DNA of 64,000 bases from Archegozetes longisetosus (lineage: Eukaryota; Arthropoda; Arachnida; Sarcoptiformes; Trhypochthoniidae), in assembly GCA_018873245.2 (NCBI GenBank), contig JAEMBT020000005.1, positions 7,488,001 through 7,552,000 of the forward strand. The letters are read 5' to 3'. Each line of letters starts with the position of its first letter. The first letter of the stretch is position 1. Positions 42,701 to 51,845 of this stretch are shown one piece after another. A program made the position numbers and the translations under genes. Below the pieces are notes generated by a model. That model saw only the letters and a list, made by a program, of their open reading frames with translations. It made no database searches and was not told where the DNA came from.

Positions 42701-45700
42701 TCATATGACATTCACATTGTCTTTATTAACCATAAATATATAAATGAAATACTGTTTTCAGTCGAAAACTCTTACAAAGGCTTATAAACTGACAAAATGT
42801 TAGTTTTATTATTGCTCTAATTGTAGTTTATTTATAGCAATAACAAAAGTAATTTTTCAATTTAGTACATAAAAGCAGCAATTCTGATATAAGTAAACAT
42901 TTTTTCGCTTGAAGGGCTTCTTTTCAGCATTGAATTCGCTACTAAAGCTAGTCAATAAAGACTATAGCATAAGATTTTTCTCTATCAGAGACCAGTAGGA
43001 AATCACAGTTTCTTGATTTCCGGTTGACTTTACTTCAATTTTAAAGCAAGACTAGTGGCATTTTCTAGGATTCATCTCTAATACGCAGAGGTTTCTGTTT
43101 CTATGCTATATTGCACTCGTCTAAATATAATAGTTATAAAGATTACAAAGCGTGCAATTTAAGCTCGTCGGTTTGTGTCATTTTTTCCATGTGGCTATTA
43201 ACTCATTTCGAAATGTTGTTTTCAAATATCATTTTGGTTTATAAATTGTTGGAATATTTGTTCAAAAACTTTATCGATTCGAATAATACGACGTAAGGAG
43301 CTTAAACAAACTTAATCTTGGCTGAGAAAGAAATGATCTCAAAAAAATGTTGTACTCAGCCTTAATCAAAAACTTTCAACATACTCTAAATTGAATCGAA
43401 AATATGATATTTTTAATGGAAAAGTCACTAAAAAATTCAATATTAATTATTAAGGATATTAAAATATAATTTTTCAATAAAGTATCAGTACTTAAATTGT
43501 ACTAAACACGCCATATATAGCTATAATGGCAAGAGTCATTTCAATGTTCCGAAAGTAAGAACAGAGTTCATAAAGTCAATCATTTGAATTATCTGGGATT
43601 TGATTTACTGTCTAAAAATAACACACAAACATGGTTACAATTATTTTTACCCACTTAAAGTCGGGGTTTGTTTTGAATTTTAAGGAAAGATTTAATACAT
43701 TATTGTATTTCTTAAGGCAATGATTAAATTTTTGTGATTCTAAGTAATGCATAGAAGAAATTCTAAAGATTTTGCTTCAGTTTGATTATAAAGTATTCAT
43801 TAAATTGGATTTTCTGCTCGAAGAAATGACTTACCAATAAGTTATTCATCGTTTGCATAACAAATTCAATTGAATTTTAGAATCTTGAATTTTTTGAAAA
43901 CCGCAGTGTACTAAAATCTTAAGACATTGGTATACTGAAATTGAATCTACCGAATCTCACAGAATCTTTATGTTAATATTTGTTTGTGATAGGATTTCTG
44001 CCGGCAATATTAGAAGGTTCTGTTCGAGGCAATTACGGTCTAATGGATCAAGTGGCAGCTCTGCATTGGATTCAAGAGAATATTGCAGAATTATCTGGTG
44101 ATATCAATAATGTTACAGTTATTGGTCATGGATATGGGGCTTCATGTGTACATTTATTAATGATTTCGCCGATGGCTAGGGGTTTGTCAACTATTATATA
44201 ATTAGAAGATATGATAGATTATTCTCTATTTTACACTCTAATCTAAATCTATATTAGATATCTAAATAGTAATACAATAATGTAGCTGTATTGATACTAT
44301 GCAATTTTGTTTAGTATCTATTTTAGTATCTATTTTAGTATCTATTTGTGAGAAGGCCTACACTACTCCCTATAAAATGCAATATTCTTCTAACAAATAA
44401 TAGATTAAAAATGGAGACCGAAATATATAAATATAGCACTAGTCTTTCTGCAGATTTTCTACGTTTTTCAGATTTCTTATCGTTGACAAATAATGATAAA
44501 CTAATCGGCTTTTGTCAGGTTTATTCGCGAGAGTTGTACTCATGAGTGGTTCCGCATTGAGTCCATGGGCTATTGCGAGAAATGCTGAGAGCTATTCAAT
44601 AAAATTGGCAAAGGAGCTCAATTGTCCTACTTTTGTATGAGTTAAAAGTTAATGGTATAAAGATCGAGAAAAGTTCATTTATATTATTTCTTATAAATGA
44701 TAGGACAATATAGTTATGGTTGACTGTATTCGGCAGAAAAGTGTCGATGAAATAATGCGCATTAATTTAATGCCACCTCAATATCTCACAACATTTGGCC
44801 CAATAATTGATGGGATTGTAGTGCCTTCAGAGCCCAAACAGATAATGGAGAGCGGGCTCTCTGACTTCAACTATAATTTTCATCATAACTTCACTCCACC
44901 TAACATTCTCTTCAATTCAAATTCTGTGCATTATTTTAATAACTATGATCTACTGTTTGGAGTGACCAGAGTTGAATCGCCTTATATTTTCAGTGCCCAC
45001 GAAGAAAGACATGGAATCGATTTATCGAGACGTGACCGCATTTTGAGGACTCTTGTCAGAAATTTATTTGACTTCCATCAACAGGTAATATCAAATTTGA
45101 TTGCCCAAACGAACCAACGTGATTCTCATTTATGAGACATCTCATAAAGTGAGACATTAGAAAAAGCTATCGTTTTCATATTTTTACTTTCATTACTCAT
45201 TCAACCTCTTCAGTAAGAATGCTCTAGACTAAATGTGTCATTTTATTGACCAAATTTCACACACTACAGCACTTTAGGGTTTAAGTCTCTATTGTGACAG
45301 TTTTGTTGCATATTGCGCTCAGTAAACGTCATTTACACTCGATAACACATTAAGCTGGATCATTATTATGACAGCACGTGCTTCCTGTATTTCTATGTTC
45401 AACAAAGGTTAGGTCAGCGCTAGAGGTTAAAATGAGTAGTAGTCATGACTAAATATACACAAGATTTATTACGATAAACTTTATTCAATCTTCATAGTAT
45501 TCATTAACTCAATGCAAATATTTTGGCAAATCTTCATTACTAGATTTCTGATTGTCCACTAACAAATTTTTAGACCTCAAACAAATCAAAGGCTTAAGAA
45601 TAAGTGCAAAGTTTGTAGTAGTATACATGTTTATAGTGAATCTCACTTATAGTGAACGGTTTTGGCTCCGCAAACCTGTTCGTTATAAATGGGTTAGAAT

Positions 45701-48700
45701 GTATTATGAAGTATTTACTTCAAATTGCTATACACCAAATTAATTGAGCAAAACCCTATTGAAATAAGTAATAGAACATGCAATTTTCGGTATTCAAAAT
45801 TAAAACAAAAATCTTTATTGCAATTTTAGTCAATACTGTTAACACTAATGAACGAATACACGGACTGGAATCGACCAGTTGAACATCCGGTTAATTTGTT
45901 AGATTCGACGGCTGATATATTAGGAGATGCCTTAATAGTATCGCCACTTATTGAAACCGGAGATTTACATTCCAAATGGATATCCTCTCAAACATCAACA
46001 TCGCAACAATCGCAGTCATATACAGGCAATAGTGAAACAAGAACTGCAAGAATTTACTTCTATGTGTTTGCTTATCAGGTAATATTAGACATATATAGTT
46101 GCCATTCGCTTATTTCGATGGCATTTATACGCATCAGTTGATAATAAGTCTGTTTGATGCATATAAGAGTGAAGATGGGAATAAGCTATTGCATCAACGA
46201 CTAGGATGTATGCACGGCGAAGAGTTGGCTTATTTGTTTGGTGCTCCCCTAGCGGTTCAATTACTCGGCCGATCAATTGGACATTTCGCTAATAATTATA
46301 GTAAGCCTGAACTCACACTATCTGAAGCCGTGATGACTTATTGGATCAATTTCGCCAAATATGGGTACGAGCTTTTTCTCCATCTTTTATTAATAACATA
46401 ACTTATGTGTCAGATTTGCATTGGTCTTGCTTCTTAATTGAATAGAAATAGTAACTCATTGCAACTCCTTATTTGCAAGTGTTATATTGATCATTATGTC
46501 CAAACTTTCTCCCATTATAGATACTGGAAATGAAAAATTGTTTATTTCAAACTGATAAATATTCTGATTGTATCTGCATTGCTTAAATACTCGAGAAACT
46601 TGTCTCAAATAAAGTTTATGAGATTTAATTTAAGAGACTTCACACTTGAGAAACTTAGACAAACTTAAATTAGTTGAAGTGGGCGACTAAGATTAGGTAA
46701 AATAAATTTGTAGACACGCTAATGCCTGCGATTCGAATAATGCATTTGATTGCATAGTGATAGATATTTGCATCTGATTGCGACATTTCTTATTATTTTT
46801 GCTTAATTTAGATATAGCAATAACTTTCATATAAAACTTATACTAATCTAAAGCACGTATCAAATTACGTCATTTTTACAGAGAATCTTGTTTCGAAACT
46901 TTTTAATCTTTAAAAACTTATTTTCAAGAAAGGGATCGCGTAACTACAAAAATATTGAACATATAAAGTATATTTGTATTGAAACTGAAAATAAGGCTAT
47001 TTTAGAGAATTTCAAATTTGACATAACATTTCAATTGTAACAATTTTCAATTGAGAACATTGTTGAGCCAAAGTCTGATCTAGTTTTCCGTTCAGTTAGT
47101 TTTTTATCTTCATTTTAGTTGGTGTTTACCTTTGACTTTATCATTTCTACAAAAGTTATTCTTTTACTGTATTTCTGGTGAGAGGAACATAACAAAAGTC
47201 AGCCAAACATTGTGGCCAAACAAGTGTTTCATTTATTTGCCTTATCTATCCTAATAAGTTTGTGTATGCTTTTAGCGATCCGAATTTTTGGCCGCACGAG
47301 TTTGATTCACACGGGGATCGAACAAAAGGACGATTTGAAAACGTTGTGTGGCCTCAGTATGACTCAACTCAAAAGAAATATTTAATGATCGGTATGAAGT
47401 GCAAGTTTTCTTTATTCAGGATCAATTTTATCTTCGAGTAGCAGCGAATTCAGTAATGATAGAAATTGTGTAGTGATAGAAATTGTGCAGTGATAGAAAT
47501 TGTGTAACGATAGAAATCCTGTACTCATCTGCACAATAATAAGCCTGACTAATCTATATTTATATACTTTTATATGTGTCTCTAATTTATAATAGATTAG
47601 GTAATATATAAATTATTTACAAAGTAAGAACTTCAAGAGTAAAAAATAGGCATTATAAGATCTTTGCTGTTGAATAGGCTTTTATGGACTAACGTAAAGA
47701 AACTTGAATTATTTGTATGGCTGCAGATCCCTTAATAATTCAAAGAATCAAACAATATCAGTCCAGTACAGTGTTGTATTTGGGATCTACTTTTATTTAG
47801 ATTTCTACTCAAGTCATTCAATACTGTTGATTTGATTACTTGAGATTTGATTTGACTTCTAACTAAAAATAAATAGAAACAATTTTGTATATGACCCATT
47901 GTCTGAAAGATCAACATTTTCAACAATTCACATGAGACTTGAACATTTTTTTCTATTAAAATTAGGAATGAAACCCAAAGTTCGTGACCATTATCACAGC
48001 CATAGATTATCATTTTGGTTGCATCTAATACCACGACTACATAAGCCTGGAGAAGAAGACATTTATCTTCGGCATCACTTACTTCAAGATCATGAAAATC
48101 CTTCATCATATGACGGAGTTGTCAGACAAATTGCATTCAAATTTTTGCAGCCATTACCAACAGCTCCATCAAAACAAAATGACAACAATAACAATAACAA
48201 TCATAATAATCTTAATAATAGTAATAATTTAACTAAACTGTCAAAACTAAATTATAAGTCAATGACAACTGAAAGCAGTTATATGTTTAGTACTCCATTG
48301 ACAAATACAGAGCAAGCAATATCTTCTCTAAGTAATAACAAGACAACCGCAACTGCTATAGTAATGAATGAAAATAATTACACGACTGCCTTAACAGTGA
48401 CTATAGTCATCGGATGCTCATTACTTTTTCTTAATATACTTATATTTGCCGGCATTTACTATCAATTAAACTCATCTAAAAACAAGAGAAAGAAGAAGAT
48501 TCAAACTTTCGATGTAAGCATACAATAATCGTCTTGATTAAATTGATCTTTGAGTGATAAGTCGAACCTATAGTATTTTTTATTATTAAGCAATTAGTTC
48601 TGCAAAACATGTTCCGTATTTTAGGTTTTTCCTTGTGTTCTTCCACTGTGTAGATTTATCTATTTATTATACTTTTTGCTGCTTACGACCAATATTAAAA

Positions 48701-50276
48701 AGTTGACAATTTTCCCAAAGGAAGCTTAAGCACCAGCATAGTTTCGGTGACTAGCTCGTAAGCTATGATAAGCCCTTTGCTCGCTAACGTCAAAACTTCA
48801 AAAAATCACTCGTATTTTAATGAAGTGAATAAAGTATGAATAGAACTAGTTTGTCTGTGCGTACGAGCGTTAATTTATGCATTGTTCCAACTTTTTGAAC
48901 CATTAACTTTATTTATAATAATTTAAATAGAGGGATCAAATTAAGTCTCATTATATTCTATAAGTTTATTCATAAAATTCAATTAAAAATTCATGGGTAT
49001 AATACAGTTCAGAAATAAATATTAAGCGTATTTTCGAACTAATTATAAATAATGCCATACTTCTAATTAGATTTTTTGTGTAGCTCACGAAGAAGGCGAT
49101 TTTATCATCTCAAAATTTCATTAGTAATTCCTCTATCTTGCCATCAAAGTTATAATTGAGAAGAGATTATGACTTTTGAATTGACTTTGACTAAAGTGTT
49201 CTTTTCTTAATGATCAATGATAACAATTGATAACAGCTAAAAGAACGGATGTTCTCGACATAAGGCAATAAAACATATCAAATAAATGACTCAACAGTGT
49301 AGTCCTGTTTGTCAAATTATTGGACATACTAAACTATTTAAACTAAGATTAAGAGTTCCTTTTAATCGCTATTGTAATCATATCTCAACTGAACAGTTGT
49401 GTCTACATTTGAGAAAAGGACGATTTTTAGTACCAAACTCAAAGTACAGATAATTTGAAAGAGAATATGAGGTTTTTATCGTTTTGTCCTCAAGTGACAG
49501 CATGACCATTTATCAACACTATTTAACCATTAATTGTATCGTTAATTTCTCTAATGTCTTACGGGTCAAAATGATAGGTCTTAATCTTTCTTTCAAATCT
49601 CAAGCAACATAAGAACATCTCTTTTCAATCGATTTTGTCTTTATTCCAGGATCTAATATCGCAATTTTCAGTTTCGATCGATCCTTCAGATCAAATTACC
49701 GATCAAATTGCCTATTTTTCTAATTCATATCATTTTAAGTTCAAACATGACTTCCACTAAACTTTTCCAATTATCAAATCAAACAATTTAATGCAAGACT
49801 TTATTTTTCAAAAAGTGCTCATCGCCTCAAGAAGAAGGAATAATGTTATCTTCAACTTCAGGCACACTGAGAACAAATTCAAGATCTCCCCCGTTATCAC
49901 TGTCTCCAATTAGAAGTGTGATGGCCAGCGGAACCATTGGTGATCAATTCGAAAGCATAAACCAATGCGATGGTATCTGTAATGCTAGCCCAGTCATCGG
50001 TACAAATACTATTCAGCGTGGAATTCTCAGATATAATAAAATTTCTAATCTTCAAATGCCATCCTCTATAGTCAAATGTTCTCAGGTTTAGACCTTATCA
50101 TTTATTTTCGTTAATTCTAAGCTTTTGTCATTTTGAACTATCAAAGTTTTCTCAATTAACAGACACAGAAATGTTGTGTTCCGTGTCATTACGTCAATTC
50201 AAGAGTACCTGAACCACGATATGATCCTATTGGCGTCGAATGTAACGATACTTCGCACGAAAATTGCAAGAGATAA
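22257..50276 (+). CDS. Nlg: Neuroligin, postsynaptic cholinesterase-like adhesion protein (11-exon model)
   Basis: Type I membrane adhesion protein whose family binds presynaptic neurexins. Exons: 22257-22755, 39276-39443, 43993-44181, 44519-44634, 44704-45084, 45830-46078, 46168-46364, 47276-47391, 47966-48513, 49816-50085, 50163-50276. All joins keep frame and give 948 residues. A signal peptide lies at about 1-25. The cholinesterase-like domain carries EDCLYLN (151-157), IHGES (186-190) and GNYGLMDQ (235-242). The elbow reads GHGYG (267-271), so the nucleophile position is Gly269 instead of Ser and hydrolase activity is not expected. Cys114/Cys153 and Cys321/Cys332 match two family disulfides. 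An Asn-rich stalk (710-727) and one membrane span (about 780-804) follow. Exons 1-9 are very secure; exons 10-11 (cytoplasmic tail) are inferred. Reading through the exon 9 donor ends at 48528 with 825 residues. Confidence 0.92.
23007..23043. repeat. (GA)n microsatellite in neuroligin intron 1
   Basis: About 18 GA units starting 250 bp after the exon 1 donor. Their closeness to the donor may matter for splicing if length varies, but that is inference. Confidence 0.95.
24262..24314. repeat. Interrupted (GA)n microsatellite
   Basis: A GA tract broken by GAAA, GTGAGTGAATGAGT and similar variants, ending in about 12 pure GA units. The interruptions suggest it is older than the other tracts. Confidence 0.9.
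30650..30706. repeat. Long pure (GA)n microsatellite
   Basis: The longest uninterrupted GA tract in the window, about 28 units. It is followed directly by an AT-rich tract (TGTATATAAAAATATATAAAA). Confidence 0.95.
33676..33723. repeat. (TC)n microsatellite
   Basis: About 24 TC units, the same repeat class as the GA tracts but with pyrimidines on the plus strand. Confidence 0.95.
35340..36061 (-). CDS. Possible nested gene for a small C-tail membrane protein, two micro-introns or decaying
   Basis: The minus strand inside neuroligin intron 1 reads like coding sequence over about 720 bp. From ATG 36061 it gives [20 protein letters not shown], then a Lys/Arg-rich stretch including [20 protein letters not shown], then an acidic region ([12 protein letters not shown]). 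The last exon, 35730-35340, ends with one hydrophobic span ([20 protein letters not shown]) and the short tail [14 protein letters not shown]. One in-frame TAA and one frame change interrupt the reading. Both vanish if two short introns exist: 35995-35927 (69 bp, good GTAAGC donor, weak acceptor) and a roughly 71-bp intron ending at the CTTTCAG acceptor at 35731. Without them it is a pseudogene. A basic, then acidic N-terminal half with a C-terminal anchor would fit an endomembrane or nuclear-envelope protein, but I recognise no family. Confidence 0.45.
39276..39443 (+). CDS. Nlg: Neuroligin exon 2: oxyanion region
   Basis: 168 nt, phase 1 to phase 1. Encodes a Ser run, [20 protein letters not shown], then [19 protein letters not shown] followed by Y is the arthropod neuroligin form of the cholinesterase IHGGG region. 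The donor is G|GTATGA. Confidence 0.93.
40677..41664. mobile_element. 988-bp segment bounded by a 12-bp perfect inverted repeat
   Basis: GACATAGGCTCA at 40677 is mirrored exactly by TGAGCCTATGTC ending at 41664. Next to both ends are runs of GAGCCT/AGGCTC and CTCAAG motifs that are rare elsewhere in this AT-rich window. The interior has no recognisable coding sequence. This could be a non-autonomous DNA transposon inserted in neuroligin intron 2. I see no convincing target-site duplication, so a fold-back repeat of other origin is possible. Confidence 0.4.
43993..44181 (+). CDS. Nlg: Neuroligin exon 3: nucleophile elbow
   Basis: 189 nt, phase 1 to phase 1. Encodes [20 protein letters not shown] and [20 protein letters not shown]. 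In active esterases the elbow is G-x-S-x-G; here it is G-H-G-Y-G, as in other arthropod neuroligins. The exon follows 4.5 kb of intron 2 and ends at G|GTTTGT. Confidence 0.93.
44311..44346. repeat. 12-bp tandem repeat in neuroligin intron 3
   Basis: Three perfect copies of TTAGTATCTATT in a 337-bp intron. Confidence 0.9.
44519..44634 (+). CDS. Nlg: Neuroligin exon 4
   Basis: 116 nt entering in phase 1 after TTTTGTCAG. Encodes [20 protein letters not shown] and [19 protein letters not shown] is a strong family signature and Cys321 should pair with Cys332 in exon 5. The donor TTT|GTATGA ends the exon in phase 0. The next intron is only 69 bp, which sets a lower size for introns in this genome. 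Confidence 0.92.
44704..45084 (+). CDS. Nlg: Neuroligin exon 5
   Basis: 381 nt, phase 0 to phase 0. Encodes [31 protein letters not shown], a His/Asn/Phe-rich species-specific insert, then [12 protein letters not shown] and [23 protein letters not shown] carries the Glu aligned with the catalytic acid of cholinesterases. The donor is CAG|GTAATA. Confidence 0.93.
45830..46078 (+). CDS. Nlg: Neuroligin exon 6
   Basis: 249 nt, phase 0. Encodes [20 protein letters not shown], a region on [15 protein letters not shown], a polar Ser/Gln-rich loop and [10 protein letters not shown]. The acceptor CAATTTTAG is good. NEYTDW and TGDLHS are characteristic of neuroligins. Confidence 0.92.
46168..46364 (+). 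CDS. Nlg: Neuroligin exon 7
   Basis: 197 nt. Encodes [42 protein letters not shown] and INFAKYG. The acceptor was chosen at 46168 because family members run YFYVFDYQ-T/S-(K/E)DG. An in-frame alternative at 46138 would add ten residues but leave only a 59-bp intron. His550 aligns with the catalytic His. The donor G|GTACGA ends the exon in phase 2. Confidence 0.88.
47276..47391 (+). CDS. Nlg: Neuroligin exon 8
   Basis: 116 nt, entering in phase 2 after CTTTTAG and leaving in phase 1 at G|GTATGA. Encodes [20 protein letters not shown] and [15 protein letters not shown], the penultimate part of the esterase-like domain. It is too short to form a long open frame and is easily missed. Confidence 0.9.
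47454..47521. repeat. 17-bp tandem repeat in neuroligin intron 8
   Basis: Four copies of a 17-bp unit, TAGTGATAGAAATTGTG and close variants, starting 63 bp after the exon 8 donor. Confidence 0.9.
47966..48528 (+). CDS. Nlg: Neuroligin exon 9: end of esterase-like domain, stalk and membrane span
   Basis: Encodes [20 protein letters not shown] and [11 protein letters not shown], which close the extracellular fold. An Asn-rich stalk, a Thr/Ser-rich segment, a membrane span ([20 protein letters not shown]) and a basic stop-transfer NKRKKK follow. A strong donor GAT|GTAAGC at 48514 lies 15 nt before the in-frame TAA at 48526-48528. The exon can therefore be terminal (825 residues, tail ending TFDVSIQ) or be spliced to 49816. 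Confidence 0.9.
49816..50085 (+). CDS. Nlg: Neuroligin exon 10, cytoplasmic tail (inferred)
   Basis: 270 nt, phase 0 to phase 0 after the acceptor TTTTTCAAAAAG. Encodes a Ser/Pro-rich polar segment with [20 protein letters not shown] and a later [12 protein letters not shown], reasonable for a cytoplasmic tail. The donor CAG|GTTTAG is weak. Support comes from frame continuity, composition and position between exon 9 and a downstream in-frame acceptor; I recognise no sequence homology. Confidence 0.55.
50163..50276 (+). CDS. Nlg: Neuroligin exon 11, C-terminus (inferred)
   Basis: 114 nt including the stop, after a 77-bp intron ending AATTAACAG. Encodes [20 protein letters not shown] then [17 protein letters not shown]. 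The CC-x-x-C cluster could be palmitoylated. The end is not the PDZ-binding TTRV of vertebrate neuroligins, and I see no gephyrin-binding motif. Confidence 0.5.
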   Translation, partial: TQKCCVPCHYVNSRVPEPRYDPIGVECNDTSHENCKR

Positions 50277-50494
50277 CTAACTATTAAATGGTTAAAAATT
50301 TATAATCTTTTAGTTCCCTTTTAGAATCAATTTAACTTTTGATCTTACTTTACAGTTACTCAAATAAGTTGAAGAAAGAATCGAATTCCTCACTAACAAA
50401 TTATTGAACATTTGTTAAAGAATTTGTTAAAATGTATAAATAATTTTTTATGTATTCAACTATTTGCTGTATATAAAATTTTATATGTTATTGG

Positions 50495-50500
50495 ATTAAA
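50495..50500 (+). terminator. Possible neuroligin poly(A) signal ATTAAA
   Basis: ATTAAA lies 219 bp after the inferred stop, in AT-rich sequence followed by T-rich DNA. It is the common variant hexamer and weak evidence on its own. Confidence 0.3.
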
Positions 50501-50959
50501 TATTCTATGCTTCTATTGTTTCTTAATTAAATCTTTACTCTTTAATTTTGCTTCAAAGTGAGAAACTCTTAAAGTACAAGCATATGAGAAATCATTTTCC
50601 TTAACTACCATACTGAATTACAATTAACTACTTGTTGTAGTGAGTATTTCTACGAAATTACTCAAGTAAGATGTATATTAACAGGAATCACGCGATAACA
50701 TTGAAGTTACTGGAAAATCTATAGTAACTATAGAGAAGCTGAAATTAGCACAAAACTTTCAATTTCTTCAGGAATCACCCACTCAATTATTCAATAAACT
50801 TATTCAAAGATCCAGAATCGTTGAATTCCTGATCCATTTGAGTTTAGAATCTGATCAATTCTTTTGCAACGAGAAACTAAATATTTATGAAGTAGAATAT
50901 AATTCTTGACTCTTTTGAATATGAGTTCATCAATACGTTAAACAAGTTGAAATCAAATA

Positions 50960-50965
50960 TTTATT
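50960..50965 (-). terminator. Poly(A) signal AATAAA for the bHLH gene
   Basis: On the minus strand AATAAA lies 68 bp beyond the stop codon of the bHLH-zipper gene, a normal distance for a short 3' UTR. Confidence 0.55.
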
Positions 50966-51032
50966 CAGTTTTTTCGAATAACAAAATAAGAGGACTATAA
51001 GAAAAACTTATTGGCATTAAATCTAAAAGTCC

Positions 51033-51845
51033 TTAAATACATGAATACATAGTTGTTGAATATGGAATTTGAATGCAATTGTTAGCTAATGAACTGATTG
51101 TAGGTATTACTAAATAAGAAGTACTGATTGTCGATGGAATAACTGGTGAGGAATGACTTAACTTGAGCTTTAGCTGCAAGTTTTCTTCAACTAAACTAGA
51201 ATTGACTTTCTTTAACTGTCGTATATATTGAGCTACTGTTTCTAAAATAGCTGACTTTTTCCAATTGGCATTAGGTCCGGCGACTAAAGTCTTCAACTTT
51301 CTGATTTGTTCATTGATCGACGACCTATACCTGCTCTCAGCAGTGGCATGTGCCAACTTTCTCTCACAATAAGCAGATTTTTTGCCTCTAATCAAACGCA
51401 GTTTTCTTCCAACTTTCTTCGTTCTCTTTGATTGTTCTTCACTCGAGTTTGATTGTAATTCTGATATCTTATTTATGAAACAATGAGAAGTCTGAGCGTT
51501 CGCCCAAGACAGCTCATTTATTGCATAACCACTCTCTTTATGACTTTTTGATGTTTCTTTCGACACACTCACTATCGGTTGAGAGTATAATTCACTCATA
51601 TTTGATGCCCCAATCTTATGAAGATAAAAGTCGGTTTGGTTTATGTCTTGTAATATACTATCTGTCTCAGTGTTAACACTCTGATAACAGTCCTCATTGT
51701 CATAATTATCATTAATAGAATGAACAGTAGTTTGTTTATTAGAATTGTCATGAGTGGAGCTATCACTGCTATCAAAATTACCAAATAAGTCCAAACGAAC
51801 CGAACTCAGTTCATCCAAGTTACTCGTGAAGGAATAGTTATCCAT
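51033..51845 (-). CDS. SREBP-like bHLH leucine-zipper transcription factor, intronless, no membrane domain
   Basis: A 270-residue protein from a single open frame. Residues 1-140 are acidic and Ser/Thr/Asn-rich, like an activation region. A basic stretch, RTKKVGRKLRLIRGKK, precedes the bHLH at about 161-213: ERKLAHATAESRYRSSINEQ, then KSAILETVAQYIRQLKK. The zipper follows (NSSLVEENLQLKLKL). RYRSSIN with Tyr at 173 is the mark of SREBPs; other bHLH families have Arg there, and the Tyr lets SREBP bind sterol-response elements as well as E-boxes. His166, Glu170 and Arg174 are kept. Full SREBPs exceed 900 residues, with two membrane spans and an SCAP-binding C-terminus after the zipper. Here only about 40 residues follow, without a membrane span. 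It is therefore either a retrocopy or truncated paralogue acting as a soluble factor, or a divergent family member. Confidence 0.82.
   Translation of the reverse strand: MDNYSFTSNLDELSSVRLDLFGNFDSSDSSTHDNSNKQTTVHSINDNYDNEDCYQSVNTETDSILQDINQTDFYLHKIGASNMSELYSQPIVSVSKETSKSHKESGYAINELSWANAQTSHCFINKISELQSNSSEEQSKRTKKVGRKLRLIRGKKSAYCERKLAHATAESRYRSSINEQIRKLKTLVAGPNANWKKSAILETVAQYIRQLKKVNSSLVEENLQLKLKLSHSSPVIPSTISTSYLVIPTISSLANNCIQIPYSTTMYSCI

Noticed and set aside
46099-46167. Upstream extension of neuroligin exon 7
   Set aside because: Using it as coding would leave an intron of only 20 to 59 bp and insert residues absent from the family between YFYVFAYQ and SEDG.
47732-48109. 125-codon minus-strand open frame opposite neuroligin exon 9
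   Set aside because: A shadow of the plus-strand exon, which has strong homology.
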